A stretch of 64,000 nt of DNA from Cupriavidus oxalaticus. GTDB lineage: Bacteria > Pseudomonadota > Gammaproteobacteria > Burkholderiales > Burkholderiaceae. The DNA is taken from positions 992,001-1,056,000 of the forward strand of contig NZ_CP038635.1 in assembly GCF_004768545.1 (NCBI RefSeq). The letters run 5' to 3'. This document shows, piece by piece, positions 17,907-28,202 of this stretch. The stretch's first letter is position 1. Every line of letters begins with the position of its first letter. Both the position numbers and the translations under genes were made by a program. The notes beneath the pieces are model-generated. The model saw only the letters and a list, made by a program, of their open reading frames with translations, was not told the origin of the DNA and did no database searches.

Positions 17907-20273
17907 ATGGTTGAACTAGAGATCGACGGCAAGAAGGTTGAGGTTGCTGAGGGCAGCCTGGTGATGGAAGCGGCCCGCAAGCTGGGCACCTACATCCCGC
18001 ACTTCTGCTACCACCGCAAACTGTCCATCGCGGCCAACTGCCGCATGTGCCTGGTCGAGGTCGAGAAGGCCCCGAAGGCGCTGCCTGCCTGCGCCACGCC
18101 GGTGACCCCCGGCATGAAGGTCTTCACCAATTCGGAGAAGGCAGTCAAGGCGCAGAAGTCCGTGATGGAATTCCTGCTGATCAACCACCCGCTGGATTGC
18201 CCGATCTGCGATCAGGGCGGCGAGTGCCAGCTGCAGGACCTGGCCGTGGGCTACGGTGCCTCGGAGTCGCGCTACAAGGAAGAGAAGCGCGTGGTGTTCC
18301 ACAAGAACGTGGGCCCGCTGATCTCCATGGAGGAGATGACCCGCTGCATCCACTGCACCCGCTGCGTGCGCTTCGGCCAGGAAGTGGCCGGCGTGATGGA
18401 ACTGGGCATGCTCAACCGCGGCGAGCACTCGGAGATCACCACCTTCGTCGGCAAGACGGTTGACTCGGAACTGTCGGGCAACATGATCGACCTGTGCCCG
18501 GTCGGCGCGCTGACCAGCAAGCCGTTCCGCTACTCGGCCCGCACCTGGGAACTGGCCCGCCGCAAGTCGGTTTCGCCGCACGACGGCCTTGGCGCGAACC
18601 TGGTGGTGCAGACCAAGAACCAGCGCGTGATGCGCGTGCTGCCGCTGGAAAACGAAGACATCAACGAGTGCTGGATCTCTGACAAGGACCGCTTCTCGTA
18701 TGAAGGCCTGAACAGTGCCGACCGCCTGACCCGCCCGCTGCTGAAGCAGGGCGGCGAATGGATGGAAACCGACTGGCAGACCGCGCTGGAATACGTGGCC
18801 AATGGCCTGGCTGGCATCAAGCGCGAGCATGGCGCCGACCAGATCGCCGCGCTGGCCAGCCCGCACAGCACGCTGGAAGAACTGTTCCTGCTGGGCAAGC
18901 TGGTGCGTGGCCTGGGCAGCGACAACGTCGACTTCCGCCTGCGCCAGTCCGACTTCTCGGCCGCGCTGAAGGGCGCGCCGTGGCTCGGCCTGCCGGTGGC
19001 TGACGTCACCGCGCTGCAACGCGTGCTGGTAATCGGCTCGTCGCTGCGCAAGGATCATCCGCTGCTGGCTTCGCGCCTGCGCCAGGCGACCAAGAAGGGC
19101 GCCCGCGTGGCCGTGCTGGGTGCCGGCGGTGAAGACCTGCTGATGCCGGCGACCCGCATCGACGTGGCGCCGTCCGGCTGGACTGCCGCGCTCGCCGGCG
19201 TGGCCCGTGCCGTGGCCGCCGCCAAGGGCGTCGCCGCCCCGGCCGGCACCGATGGTTTCGATGGTGGCGACACCGCCGCCAAGGTGGCGGAAGCGCTGCT
19301 GCAGGGCGAGCGCCGTGCCGTGTTCCTCGGCAACGAGGCCGTGCGTCATCCGCAGTTCTCGGCGCTGCATGCGCTGGCACAGTGGATCGCCACCGAAACC
19401 GGTGCGACGCTGGGCTTCCTGACCGAAGCGGCCAACACCGTCGGCGGCTACGTCGCAGGCGCGCTGCCGAAGCAAGGCGGCGCCAACGCGCAGGCAATGC
19501 TGGACACGCCGCGCAAGGCCTACATCTTGCTGAACACCGAGCCGGAATTCGACACCGCCGATCCGGGCAAGGCCCTGGCTGCACTGTCGCAGGCCAACAC
19601 GGTGGTGGTGCTGTCGCCGTTCCGTTCGGAAGCTGCCATGCAGTACGCCGACGTGATCCTGCCGGTAGCGCCGTTCACCGAAACTTCGGGCACCTTCGTC
19701 AACTGCGAAGGCAAGGCACAGAGTTTCAACGGCGTGGTTCGCGCACTGGGCGAGTCGCGTCCGGGCTGGAAGGTGCTGCGCGTGCTGGGCAACCTGCTGG
19801 ACGTTGCCGGCTTCGACTACGAAACCGCCGAGTCGGTCCGTGCCGAAGTGCTGTCGGCCCCGGTCGAGGCACAGCTGGACAATGCCACCGACGCGCCGAT
19901 CCGCGTTGCCGCCGCTGCCGCCAACGGCATCGAACGCATCGCCGACGTGCCGATCTACCACGCCGACCCGATCGTGCGCCGCGCCGACTCGCTGCAGCTG
20001 ACCGCTGCCGCGCGCCGCGCCATGCAGATCGCGCTGCCGGCCGACCTGTTTGCGCGCCTGGGCATCCAGTCGGGCGACCCGGTCCGCGTCACGCAAGGGC
20101 AGGGCAGCGTGGTGCTGCCGGCCGTGCTCGAAGCCACGCTGCCGGCCAACACCGTGCGCGTGCCGGCGGCAACGCCGGCGGCCATGGGCCTGGGCGGCAT
20201 GTTCGGCACGGTCACCGTAGAGAAGGCCATCGACCTGGCACCGGCCAAAGCCGGCGCCGTGGCCACGGCGTAA
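17907..20273 (+). CDS. nuoG: NADH-quinone oxidoreductase subunit G
   Basis: A 788-residue iron-sulfur subunit. The N-terminal ferredoxin-like domain (CYHRKLSIAANCRMCLVEV...CATPV) holds N1b, HPLDCPICDQGGECQLQD supplies one 4Fe-4S site, and IHCTRCVRFGQE with a later CPVGALTSKP another. The molybdopterin-oxidoreductase-like domain that follows begins SVSPHDGLGANLVVQTK and continues EDINECWISDKDRF. The cysteine set that binds the extra cluster N7 in E. coli and Thermus is not seen there, which makes it resemble the mitochondrial 75-kDa subunit. The C-terminal half is Ala-rich and less conserved. Confidence 0.97.
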   Translation: MVELEIDGKKVEVAEGSLVMEAARKLGTYIPHFCYHRKLSIAANCRMCLVEVEKAPKALPACATPVTPGMKVFTNSEKAVKAQKSVMEFLLINHPLDCPICDQGGECQLQDLAVGYGASESRYKEEKRVVFHKNVGPLISMEEMTRCIHCTRCVRFGQEVAGVMELGMLNRGEHSEITTFVGKTVDSELSGNMIDLCPVGALTSKPFRYSARTWELARRKSVSPHDGLGANLVVQTKNQRVMRVLPLENEDINECWISDKDRFSYEGLNSADRLTRPLLKQGGEWMETDWQTALEYVANGLAGIKREHGADQIAALASPHSTLEELFLLGKLVRGLGSDNVDFRLRQSDFSAALKGAPWLGLPVADVTALQRVLVIGSSLRKDHPLLASRLRQATKKGARVAVLGAGGEDLLMPATRIDVAPSGWTAALAGVARAVAAAKGVAAPAGTDGFDGGDTAAKVAEALLQGERRAVFLGNEAVRHPQFSALHALAQWIATETGATLGFLTEAANTVGGYVAGALPKQGGANAQAMLDTPRKAYILLNTEPEFDTADPGKALAALSQANTVVVLSPFRSEAAMQYADVILPVAPFTETSGTFVNCEGKAQSFNGVVRALGESRPGWKVLRVLGNLLDVAGFDYETAESVRAEVLSAPVEAQLDNATDAPIRVAAAAANGIERIADVPIYHADPIVRRADSLQLTAAARRAMQIALPADLFARLGIQSGDPVRVTQGQGSVVLPAVLEATLPANTVRVPAATPAAMGLGGMFGTVTVEKAIDLAPAKAGAVATA

Positions 20274-20294
20274 GAACAAGAGCGAGAAGAAGAC

Positions 20295-21359
20295 ATGATT
20301 GACTGGATTACCTCGCAAGGGCAGGGCGTACTGGGCGCGTACTGGACGCCGCTGTGGATCCTGATCCGCGCCGTGCTGATCGTGGTGCCCCTGCTGCTGT
20401 GCGTGGCTTACCTGATCCTGTGGGAGCGCAAGCTGATCGGCTGGATGCACGTGCGTCTGGGCCCGAACCGCGTCGGCCCGCTCGGCCTGCTGCAGCCGAT
20501 CGCCGACGTGCTGAAGCTGCTGCTCAAGGAAGTCATGATGCCGACGCAGGTCAGCCGCGGCATGTACCTGATCGCGCCGCTGATGGTGCTGATGCCTGCC
20601 GTCGCGGTCTGGGCCGTGATTCCGTTCCAGGCCGATGTGGTGATGGCGGACGTCAACGCCGGCCTGCTGTACGTGATGGCGATCAGCTCGGTCGGCGTCT
20701 ACGGCGTGATCCTGGCCGGCTGGGCCTCGAACTCCAAGTACGCCTTTATCGGCGCCATGCGTGCCGCGGCACAGATGGTGTCGTATGAAATCGCCATGGG
20801 CTTCGCGCTGGTGACGGTGCTGATGGTTGCCGGCAGCCTGAACCTGTCGGCCATCGTCAACGGCCAGAACACCGGCTACTTCGCCGACATGGGCATCAAC
20901 ATCCTGTCGTGGAACTGGCTGCCGCTGCTGCCGATGTTCGGTGTCTACTTCATCTCGGGCGTGGCCGAAACCAACCGCCACCCGTTCGACGTGGTGGAAG
21001 GCGAGTCGGAGATCGTGGCCGGCCACATGATCGAATATTCGGGCATGGGCTTCGCGCTGTTCTTCCTGGCCGAATACATCAACATGATCATCATCTCGGC
21101 GATGACCTCGTTGATGTTCCTGGGCGGCTGGGCACCTCCGTTCTCGAGCGTGATCACCAACGCGGTCCCCGGCTTCTTCTGGCTGTTGATCAAGGTTTTC
21201 CTGCTGCTGTCGGTCTTTATCTGGCTCCGCGCCTCGTTCCCGCGCTACCGCTATGACCAGATCATGCGCCTGGGCTGGAAGGTGTTCATTCCGCTGACCG
21301 TGGCGTGGCTGATCATCGTGGCGATCTGGATCAAGTCGCCCTGGAACATCTGGCATTGA
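20295..21359 (+). CDS. nuoH: NADH-quinone oxidoreductase subunit H
   Basis: A 354-residue membrane subunit (ND1-type) that forms the entrance of the quinone chamber and joins the two arms. About eight transmembrane helices are visible. Conserved motifs are [33 protein letters not shown] near the N-terminus and [23 protein letters not shown] in the cytoplasmic loop. AGCGAGAAGAAG precedes ATG 20295. Confidence 0.98.
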   Translation: MIDWITSQGQGVLGAYWTPLWILIRAVLIVVPLLLCVAYLILWERKLIGWMHVRLGPNRVGPLGLLQPIADVLKLLLKEVMMPTQVSRGMYLIAPLMVLMPAVAVWAVIPFQADVVMADVNAGLLYVMAISSVGVYGVILAGWASNSKYAFIGAMRAAAQMVSYEIAMGFALVTVLMVAGSLNLSAIVNGQNTGYFADMGINILSWNWLPLLPMFGVYFISGVAETNRHPFDVVEGESEIVAGHMIEYSGMGFALFFLAEYINMIIISAMTSLMFLGGWAPPFSSVITNAVPGFFWLLIKVFLLLSVFIWLRASFPRYRYDQIMRLGWKVFIPLTVAWLIIVAIWIKSPWNIWH

Positions 21360-21421
21360 ACGGCCAAAGGACAGTGTGTGCCGCGGCACGCACCGTTTGG
21401 AAATACTAGGAAGCAATCGTC

Positions 21422-21913
21422 ATGCTGCTCGCCATCAAGGACTTCTTCAACAGCCTGCTCCTGAAGGAACTCTTCAAGGGCATGGCCGTGACCGGCCGCT
21501 ATCTCTTCGCGCGCAAGATCACTGTCCAGTTCCCGGAAGAGAAAACGCCGATCTCGCCGCGCTTCCGTGGCCTGCACGCGCTGCGCCGCTATCCGAACGG
21601 CGAAGAGCGCTGCATTGCCTGCAAGCTGTGTGAAGCGGTGTGCCCGGCGCTGGCCATCACCATCGAGTCGGACGTGCGCAACGATGGCACGCGCCGCACC
21701 ACCCGCTACGACATCGACCTGACCAAGTGCATCTTCTGCGGTTTCTGCGAAGAGGCCTGCCCGGTCGACGCCATCGTGGAAACGCAGATCCTGGAGTACC
21801 ACGGCGAGAAGCGCGGCGACCTGTACTTCACCAAGGACATGCTGCTGGCAGTGGGCGACCGCTACGAGCCGCAGATCGCGGCGGCCAAGGCTGCCGACGC
21901 CAAGTATCGCTGA
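21422..21913 (+). CDS. nuoI: NADH-quinone oxidoreductase subunit I
   Basis: A 163-residue TYKY-type subunit with two 4Fe-4S clusters (N6a, N6b). The ligand sets are [16 protein letters not shown] and [16 protein letters not shown]. An N-terminal amphipathic helix ([22 protein letters not shown]) packs on the membrane arm. AGGAAG (21409-21414) serves as ribosome binding site. A 175-base non-coding spacer follows. Confidence 0.98.
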   Translation: MLLAIKDFFNSLLLKELFKGMAVTGRYLFARKITVQFPEEKTPISPRFRGLHALRRYPNGEERCIACKLCEAVCPALAITIESDVRNDGTRRTTRYDIDLTKCIFCGFCEEACPVDAIVETQILEYHGEKRGDLYFTKDMLLAVGDRYEPQIAAAKAADAKYR

Positions 21914-22088
21914 CCGGCGCATGCGCCAAACGGCAGGGCGGCCACCAGTAACAGACCTGGCTGCTTCTGCCACCGAATTTGAATACGGTCCCTCCAATGC
22001 GAGGGGCCAAAGCAAGGATGCCGCAGGAGCGGGCCACCCGAAGGGGAAGGCTTGTGCCGGACGGCCCTGAGAGGATCCGATAGGAACC
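21914..22088 (+). other. Spacer between nuoI and nuoJ
   Basis: 175 bases without a supported gene. It begins with a small GCGCATGCGC-type palindrome and contains several short GC-rich inverted segments (for example around 22040-22070) but no terminator. With the nuoD-nuoE spacer it divides the operon into segments. Confidence 0.4.
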
Positions 22089-22733
22089 ATGGAACTCACG
22101 ACCACCATCTTCTATGTCTTTGCGCTGGTGCTGGTGCTCTCCGCACTGAAAGTCATCACTGCGAAGAACCCGGTGCATTCCGCACTGTTCCTCGTGCTGT
22201 CGTTCTTCACGGCAGCCGCGATCTGGATGCTGCTCAAGGCGGAATTCCTCGCCATCCTGCTGGTGCTGGTCTATGTCGGCGCGGTGATGGTGCTGTTCCT
22301 GTTCGTGGTGATGATGATCGATATCGACATCGAGCACCTGCGCCGCGACTTCTGGACCTACGTGCCGATGGCCTCGGTGGTGGGCGCGCTGATCATTGCC
22401 GAGATGGCGATCGTGCTGGTGCGCAACTTCATCGGCACCACCACGCCGGTGGCCGCCAGCGGTTCGCAGGAGCCGGGCTACTCGAACAGCGCCGCGCTCG
22501 GCAAGCTGATCTACACCGACTACATCTACGCCTTCGAAGTGGCCGGCATCATCCTGCTGGTGGCCATCATCGCCGCCGTGGCGCTGACCCTGCGCCGCCG
22601 CAAGGACACCAAGGCCCAGGACGTGTCGGCGCAGCTGCGCACCCGCCGCGACGAGCGCGTGCGCCTGGTGCCGATGCAGGCCGATGTCCAGAACCCGCAG
22701 ACGGAAGCCGCGGCTGCCGCCAATAAGAACTAA
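22089..22733 (+). CDS. nuoJ: NADH-quinone oxidoreductase subunit J
   Basis: A 214-residue membrane subunit (ND6-type) with five transmembrane helices. [16 protein letters not shown] and [26 protein letters not shown] contain the helix with the pi-bulge that helps couple quinone chemistry to proton pumping. The C-terminal tail ([25 protein letters not shown]) is hydrophilic. AGGAACC precedes ATG 22089. Confidence 0.97.
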   Translation: MELTTTIFYVFALVLVLSALKVITAKNPVHSALFLVLSFFTAAAIWMLLKAEFLAILLVLVYVGAVMVLFLFVVMMIDIDIEHLRRDFWTYVPMASVVGALIIAEMAIVLVRNFIGTTTPVAASGSQEPGYSNSAALGKLIYTDYIYAFEVAGIILLVAIIAAVALTLRRRKDTKAQDVSAQLRTRRDERVRLVPMQADVQNPQTEAAAAANKN

Positions 22734-22749
22734 AGCCCGGAGAAACGCT

Positions 22750-23055
22750 GTGCTCTCTCTCGCCCACTTCCTCGTGCTCGGTGCGATCCTGTTTGCGATC
22801 AGCATCGTCGGCATCTTCCTGAACCGCAAGAACGTGATCGTGCTGCTGATGGCGATCGAACTGATGCTGCTTGCGGTGAACATCAACTTTGTCGCCTTCT
22901 CGCATTACCTGGGCGACCTGGCTGGTCAGGTTTTCGTTTTCTTCATCCTTACGGTGGCCGCCGCCGAGTCGGCAATCGGTCTGGCAATCCTGGTCGTGCT
23001 GTTCCGCAACCTGGATACGATCAACGTGGACGACATGGACACCCTGAAGTACTGA
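22750..23055 (+). CDS. nuoK: NADH-quinone oxidoreductase subunit K, GTG start
   Basis: A 101-residue ND4L-type membrane subunit with three helices. Conserved glutamates are in [19 protein letters not shown] and [14 protein letters not shown]. The start is GTG 22750 with GGAG 7 bases upstream, giving the expected N-terminus [14 protein letters not shown]. An upstream ATG in the same frame at 22684 overlaps nuoJ and would add a basic, non-conserved extension. Confidence 0.96.
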   Translation: MLSLAHFLVLGAILFAISIVGIFLNRKNVIVLLMAIELMLLAVNINFVAFSHYLGDLAGQVFVFFILTVAAAESAIGLAILVVLFRNLDTINVDDMDTLKY

Positions 23056-23113
23056 TCCGTGCCGCACTACGCAGATAACCAAGACTCACCGACCGCACAC
23101 CAATAAGCGTCCT

Positions 23114-25201
23114 ATGGCAACCACGCTCAACCCCAACCTGCTGCTCGCGATCGCGCTGGCGCCGCTAGCCGGCTCAGCGATCGCCGGCCTGTTCGGTACC
23201 AAGTTCTTTGGCCTGTTTTCCTCGGAGTCGCGCGGCGGCCGGATCGTGGCCCACACCTCGACCATCCTGGGCGTGGCCATTTCCTTCGTGCTGTCGGTGA
23301 TGGTGCTGCTCGACGTGATGAACGGCGCCGGCTACAACGGCACCGTGTACGAGTGGATGGCCATCGGCGACCTGAAGATGGAGGTCGGCTTCCTGGTCGA
23401 CTCGCTGACCGCGATGATGATGGTCGTGGTGACCTTCGTCTCGCTGATGGTGCATATCTACACCGTCGGCTACATGGACGGAGACCCCGGCTACAACCGC
23501 TTCTTTGCCTACATCTCGCTCTTCACCTTCTCGATGCTGATGCTGGTGATGAGCAACAACTTCCTGCAGCTGTTCTTCGGCTGGGAAGCGGTGGGCCTGG
23601 TGTCGTACCTGCTGATCGGCTTCTGGTACACGCGCCCGACCGCGATCTTCGCCAACCTGAAGGCGTTCCTGGTCAACCGTGTCGGTGACTTCGGCTTTAT
23701 CCTGGGCATCGGCCTGCTGCTGGCCTACAGCGGCAGCATGAACTACACCGAAGTATTCGCCGCGCGTGACCAGCTGGCTACCGTGGTTTTCCCGGGCACC
23801 GACTGGATGATGATCACCGTCGCGTGCATCTGCCTGTTCATCGGCGCGATGGGCAAGTCGGCGCAGTTCCCGCTGCACGTCTGGCTGCCTGACTCGATGG
23901 AAGGCCCGACCCCGATTTCCGCACTGATCCACGCGGCAACGATGGTGACGGCCGGCATCTTCATGGTCGCGCGCATGTCGCCGCTGTTCGAGCTGTCGGA
24001 CGCCGCGCTGTCGTTCGTGCTGGTGATCGGCGCCATCACCGCGCTGTTCATGGGCTTCCTGGGCATCATCCAGAACGACATCAAGCGCGTGGTCGCTTAC
24101 TCGACGCTGTCGCAGCTGGGCTACATGACCGTGGCGCTGGGTGCGTCGGCCTATTCGGTGGCCGTGTTCCACCTGATGACCCACGCCTTCTTCAAGGCGC
24201 TGCTGTTCCTGGGCGCGGGCTCGGTCATCATCGGCATGCACCACGACCAGGACATCCGCAACATGGGCGGCCTGCGCAAGTACATGCCGATCACCTGGAT
24301 CACCTCGCTGGTGGGTTCGCTGGCGCTGATCGGCACGCCGTTCTTCGCGGGCTTCTACTCCAAGGACTCGATCATCGAGGCCGTGGCCGAGTCGCATATC
24401 GCCGGTTCGGGCTTTGCCTACTACGCCGTGCTGGCTGGCGTGTTTGTGACCGCGTTCTACTCGTTCCGCATGTACTTCCTGGTCTTCCACGGCAAGGAGC
24501 GCTGGGGCCAGAACCATGCGCACCAGCACCATGAGGGCGACCACGAGGACGAGGAAGTCTCGCTCGACCACCACCATGGCCTGTCCGCCGGCGAGAAGCC
24601 GCACGAGTCGCCGTGGGTGGTGACGCTGCCGCTGGTGCTGCTGGCGATTCCGTCGGTGATCATCGGCGCCATCGCGATCGAGCCGATGCTGTTCGGCAAC
24701 TTCTTCAAGATGGGCGTCGCGTTCAAGGACGTGATCTTCGTCGGCGAGAACCACCACGCCATGGCCGAGCTGAAGGAAGCCTTCCACGGCTGGGTGCCGA
24801 TGGCGCTGCACTCGCTGACCACGCCCGTGCTGTGGCTGGCCATTGCCGGTGTCGTGCTGTCGTGGTTCTTCTACATGAAGCGCCCGGATATCCCCGAGGC
24901 TATCGCGAACCGCTTCTCGGGCCTGTACAAGCTGCTCGACAACAAGTACTACATGGACGCCATCAACCAGGCCGTGTTCGCCCGCGGCGCACGCCTGCTC
25001 GGTACCGGCCTGTGGAAGGGCGGCGACCAGAGCGTGATCGACGGCCTGTTCGTCAACGGCGCGGCGCGTGTGGTGGCTTCGTTCGCTTCGGCCAGCCGCT
25101 ACCTGCAGTCGGGCTATATCTACCACTACGCATTTGCGATGATCGTCGGCATGCTGGTGCTGCTGACGCTGACGGTCACCGGTGTGATCGGCACCAAGTG
25201 A
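23114..25201 (+). CDS. nuoL: NADH-quinone oxidoreductase subunit L
   Basis: A 695-residue antiporter-like proton-pumping subunit (ND5-type), with 16 or so transmembrane helices. Conserved elements are FFGWEAVGLVSYLLIGFW with the key Glu, the lysine helix near MGKSAQFPLHVWLPDSMEGPTPISALIHAATMV, and the long lateral helix at the C-terminus. A His-rich loop (HAHQHHEGDHEDEE...DHHHG, about residues 475-500) lies between late helices. It is unusual-looking but occurs in proteobacterial NuoL. Confidence 0.97.
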   Translation: MATTLNPNLLLAIALAPLAGSAIAGLFGTKFFGLFSSESRGGRIVAHTSTILGVAISFVLSVMVLLDVMNGAGYNGTVYEWMAIGDLKMEVGFLVDSLTAMMMVVVTFVSLMVHIYTVGYMDGDPGYNRFFAYISLFTFSMLMLVMSNNFLQLFFGWEAVGLVSYLLIGFWYTRPTAIFANLKAFLVNRVGDFGFILGIGLLLAYSGSMNYTEVFAARDQLATVVFPGTDWMMITVACICLFIGAMGKSAQFPLHVWLPDSMEGPTPISALIHAATMVTAGIFMVARMSPLFELSDAALSFVLVIGAITALFMGFLGIIQNDIKRVVAYSTLSQLGYMTVALGASAYSVAVFHLMTHAFFKALLFLGAGSVIIGMHHDQDIRNMGGLRKYMPITWITSLVGSLALIGTPFFAGFYSKDSIIEAVAESHIAGSGFAYYAVLAGVFVTAFYSFRMYFLVFHGKERWGQNHAHQHHEGDHEDEEVSLDHHHGLSAGEKPHESPWVVTLPLVLLAIPSVIIGAIAIEPMLFGNFFKMGVAFKDVIFVGENHHAMAELKEAFHGWVPMALHSLTTPVLWLAIAGVVLSWFFYMKRPDIPEAIANRFSGLYKLLDNKYYMDAINQAVFARGARLLGTGLWKGGDQSVIDGLFVNGAARVVASFASASRYLQSGYIYHYAFAMIVGMLVLLTLTVTGVIGTK

Positions 25202-25228
25202 TAGGCACCAAGTAAGGAAAACATAGAA

Positions 25229-26695
25229 ATGGTTCTGTCTTTCTCAATCTGGCTGCCTGTCTTTTTCGGCCTGCTGATCCTGGCCTTCGGCTCGGACCGC
25301 AGCCCGGGCTTCGTGCGGTGGATGTCGCTGTTCGGCTCGATCGCCAGCTTCGTCGTGACGCTGCCGCTGGTATTCCACTTCGACCGTGCCAGCGCGGCGA
25401 TGCAGTTCATCGAAAAGGCGAACTGGATCGAGCGCTTCAACATCCATTACCTGCTGGGCGTCGACGGTATCTCGATGTGGTTCGTGGTGCTGACCGCATT
25501 CATCACGGTGATCGTGGTGATCTCGGCCTGGGAAGTGATCACCGAGCGCGTGGCCGAGTACATGGCCTCGTTCCTGATCCTGTCCGGCTTGATGGTCGGC
25601 GTGTTCTGCGCGCTCGACGGCATGCTCTTCTACGTGTTCTTCGAAGCCACGCTGATCCCGATGTACATCATCATCGGCGTCTGGGGCGGCGCGAACCGTG
25701 TGTACGCGGCCTTCAAGTTCTTCCTGTACACGCTGCTGGGCTCGCTGCTGACCCTGGTCGCGCTGCTGTACCTGTACAACAAGACCGGCACGTTCGACAT
25801 CCTGCAATGGCACCAGGCCAAGCTGTCGATGAACGAGCAGATCGCGATCTTCATTGCCTTCTTCGTCGCCTTCGCGGTCAAGGTGCCGATGTGGCCGGTG
25901 CACACCTGGCTGCCCGACGCCCACGTGGAAGCGCCGACCGGCGGTTCGGTGGTGCTGGCCGCCATCATGCTGAAGCTGGGCGCCTACGGCTTCCTGCGGT
26001 TCTCGCTGCCGATCGCGCCTGACGCGAGCCACTACCTGGCTCCGTTCATCATCACGATCTCGCTGATCGCCGTGATCTACATTGGCCTGGTGGCGCTGGT
26101 GCAGGCCGACATGAAGAAACTGGTGGCGTACTCGTCGATCGCCCACATGGGCTTCGTCACGCTGGGCTTCTTCATCTTCAGCGATATCGGCGTTGAAGGC
26201 GGCATCATCCAGATGATCTCGCACGGCTTTATCTCGGGCGCCATGTTCCTTTGCATCGGCGTGCTGTATGACCGCGTGCACTCGCGCCAGATCGCCGACT
26301 ACGGCGGCGTGGTGAACACCATGCCGAAGTTCGCCGCGCTGTCTGTGTTCTTCGCGATGGCCAACTGCGGCCTGCCGGCTACCTCGGGCTTCGTCGGTGA
26401 ATTCATGGTGATCCTGGGCGCCGTCAAGTTCAACTTCTGGATCGGCCTGCTGGCTGCCACCGCCCTGATCTTCGGCGCTGCCTATTCGCTGTGGATGGTC
26501 AAGCGCGTGATCTTCGGCGACGTCGTGCACCAGCACGTGCGCGAGCTGGTCGACCTGAACAAGCGTGAGTTCGTCATGCTCGGCCTGCTGGCCATCATGA
26601 CGCTGTATATGGGCCTGCACCCGAAGCCCTTTACCGACGCGATGCACCCGTCCGTGGTCAACCTGCTGCAGCACGCGGCGCAGTCCAAGCTGTAA
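25229..26695 (+). CDS. nuoM: NADH-quinone oxidoreductase subunit M
   Basis: A 488-residue antiporter-like subunit (ND4-type), mid-membrane-arm proton pump. Key elements are YVFFEATLIPMYIIIGVWGG with its Glu, VKVPMWPVHTWLPDAHVEAPTGGSVVLAAIMLKLG with the pumping Lys, and KKLVAYSSIAHMGFV. AAGGAAAAC precedes the ATG. It is followed 18 bases later by nuoN. Confidence 0.98.
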   Translation: MVLSFSIWLPVFFGLLILAFGSDRSPGFVRWMSLFGSIASFVVTLPLVFHFDRASAAMQFIEKANWIERFNIHYLLGVDGISMWFVVLTAFITVIVVISAWEVITERVAEYMASFLILSGLMVGVFCALDGMLFYVFFEATLIPMYIIIGVWGGANRVYAAFKFFLYTLLGSLLTLVALLYLYNKTGTFDILQWHQAKLSMNEQIAIFIAFFVAFAVKVPMWPVHTWLPDAHVEAPTGGSVVLAAIMLKLGAYGFLRFSLPIAPDASHYLAPFIITISLIAVIYIGLVALVQADMKKLVAYSSIAHMGFVTLGFFIFSDIGVEGGIIQMISHGFISGAMFLCIGVLYDRVHSRQIADYGGVVNTMPKFAALSVFFAMANCGLPATSGFVGEFMVILGAVKFNFWIGLLAATALIFGAAYSLWMVKRVIFGDVVHQHVRELVDLNKREFVMLGLLAIMTLYMGLHPKPFTDAMHPSVVNLLQHAAQSKL

Positions 26696-26713
26696 GCGGG
26701 GAGAGAAATCATT

Positions 26714-28189
26714 ATGCAACCGTCCTCGACACTCGCCCCCGTGGCGCCGATTATCTTCCTGGCGATCGCCATTGGCGCGGTCAACTGGATCGACCTTGCA
26801 CGCGGCAGGGGCAAGCAAAGCGTGGCTTATCCGCTGTCGCTGCTGACCACCCTGGTACTGACCGTATGGTTCGGCCTGAACGCCGCCAGCGGCGAGACGC
26901 ACTACGCGTTCTCCAACCTGGTGGTGATCGACCCGATGGCCAACGTGCTGTCGGCGTTCTGCGCCGCCGGCCTGTTTGTCACGCTGGTCTATACGCGCAG
27001 CTACCTGGCCGATCGCAACATGTTCGCCGGCGAGTTCTACCAGCTCGCGCTGTTCACGCTCGGCGGCCAGATCGTGATGATCACCGGCAACAACTTCCTG
27101 ACCCTGTACCTGGGCCTGGAACTGCTGTCGCTGTCGTCGTACGCGCTGGTGGCGCTGCGCCGTGAATCGCGCGTGACCTCGGAATCGGCCATGAAGTACT
27201 TCGTGCTGGGCGCGCTGGCTTCGGGCTTCCTGCTGTACGGCATCTCGATGATGTACGGCGCCACCGGTTCGCTGAACCTGGGCGAGGTGTTCCGCGTGGT
27301 CGAGTCGGGCCGCGTCAATACCACGATGCTGGCCTTTGGCGTGGTGTTCATCGTCGCCGGCCTGTCGTTCAAGCTGGGCGCCGCGCCGTTCCACATGTGG
27401 ATCCCGGATATCTACCAGGGTTCGCCGACCGCGGTGACGCTGCTGATCGCGGGCGGCCCGAAGGTTGCCGCGTTCGCGCTGTTTATCCGCGTGCTGGTGG
27501 AAGGCCTGCTGCCGCTGGCCAATGACTGGCAGATGATGCTGGTGGTGCTGTCGATCGTGTCGCTGGCGATCGGCAACCTGACCGCCATCGTCCAGTCCAA
27601 CCTGAAGCGGATGCTGGCGTACTCGACCATTTCGCACATGGGCTTCGTGCTGCTGGGCCTGCTGTCGGGCGTGGTGGCCAACAAGGCTGACGGCGCCGCC
27701 GATGCGTACAGCTCGGCGATGTTCTATTCGGTGACCTACCTGCTGACCACGCTGGGCACCTTCGGCATCATCCTGCTGCGCACCACCAAGGGCTTCGAGG
27801 CCGAGACGCTGGAAGACCTGAAGGGCATGTCGCGCCGCAACCCGTGGTTCGCCTTCCTGATGCTGGTGATGATGTTCTCGCTGGCCGGCATCCCGCCGAC
27901 CGTGGGCTTCTACGCCAAGCTGGCCGTGCTGGACGCGGTAATCAAGGCTGGCATGAGCTGGCTCGCCGTGGTGGCGGTGATGTTCTCGCTGATCGGCGCG
28001 TTCTACTACCTGCGCATCGTCAAGCTGATGTACTTCGATGAGCCGGCTGGCGAAGAGCAGCTGGAAGCGACCGCCGGCCTGCGCTCGATGCTGACGCTGA
28101 ACGGCGCCGCCGTGATCGTGCTGGGCTTCTTCCCGGCCGCGCTGATGAACCTGTGCTACCAGGCCATCCGCTCGACCCTGGGCTCCTGA
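26714..28189 (+). CDS. nuoN: NADH-quinone oxidoreductase subunit N
   Basis: A 491-residue antiporter-like subunit (ND2-type), last gene of the nuo operon. It shows YLGLELLSLSSYALVALRR, LSFKLGAAPFHMWIPDIYQGSPTAVTLLIAGGPKVAAF and LKRMLAYSTISHMGFVLLG. The ribosome binding site is GGGGAGAGA. DUF2818 follows after 13 bases and is probably co-transcribed. Confidence 0.98.
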   Translation: MQPSSTLAPVAPIIFLAIAIGAVNWIDLARGRGKQSVAYPLSLLTTLVLTVWFGLNAASGETHYAFSNLVVIDPMANVLSAFCAAGLFVTLVYTRSYLADRNMFAGEFYQLALFTLGGQIVMITGNNFLTLYLGLELLSLSSYALVALRRESRVTSESAMKYFVLGALASGFLLYGISMMYGATGSLNLGEVFRVVESGRVNTTMLAFGVVFIVAGLSFKLGAAPFHMWIPDIYQGSPTAVTLLIAGGPKVAAFALFIRVLVEGLLPLANDWQMMLVVLSIVSLAIGNLTAIVQSNLKRMLAYSTISHMGFVLLGLLSGVVANKADGAADAYSSAMFYSVTYLLTTLGTFGIILLRTTKGFEAETLEDLKGMSRRNPWFAFLMLVMMFSLAGIPPTVGFYAKLAVLDAVIKAGMSWLAVVAVMFSLIGAFYYLRIVKLMYFDEPAGEEQLEATAGLRSMLTLNGAAVIVLGFFPAALMNLCYQAIRSTLGS

Positions 28190-28202
28190 TCGGCCAACGT
28201 CC

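Noticed and set aside
17916..21416. 1166-codon open frame on the minus strand opposite nuoG-nuoH, and similar very long antisense frames (501-2666, 25244-28402, 7913-10411, 3419-5080)
   Set aside because: In a high-GC genome the antisense frame of strongly biased genes stays open by chance. These products are His/Arg/Gln-rich without recognisable domains, and each lies opposite well-identified genes.
23500..25000. Possible mobile element or island near the His-rich loop of NuoL
   Set aside because: The His-rich segment is in frame within a conserved NuoL, with normal composition on either side and no insertion boundaries.
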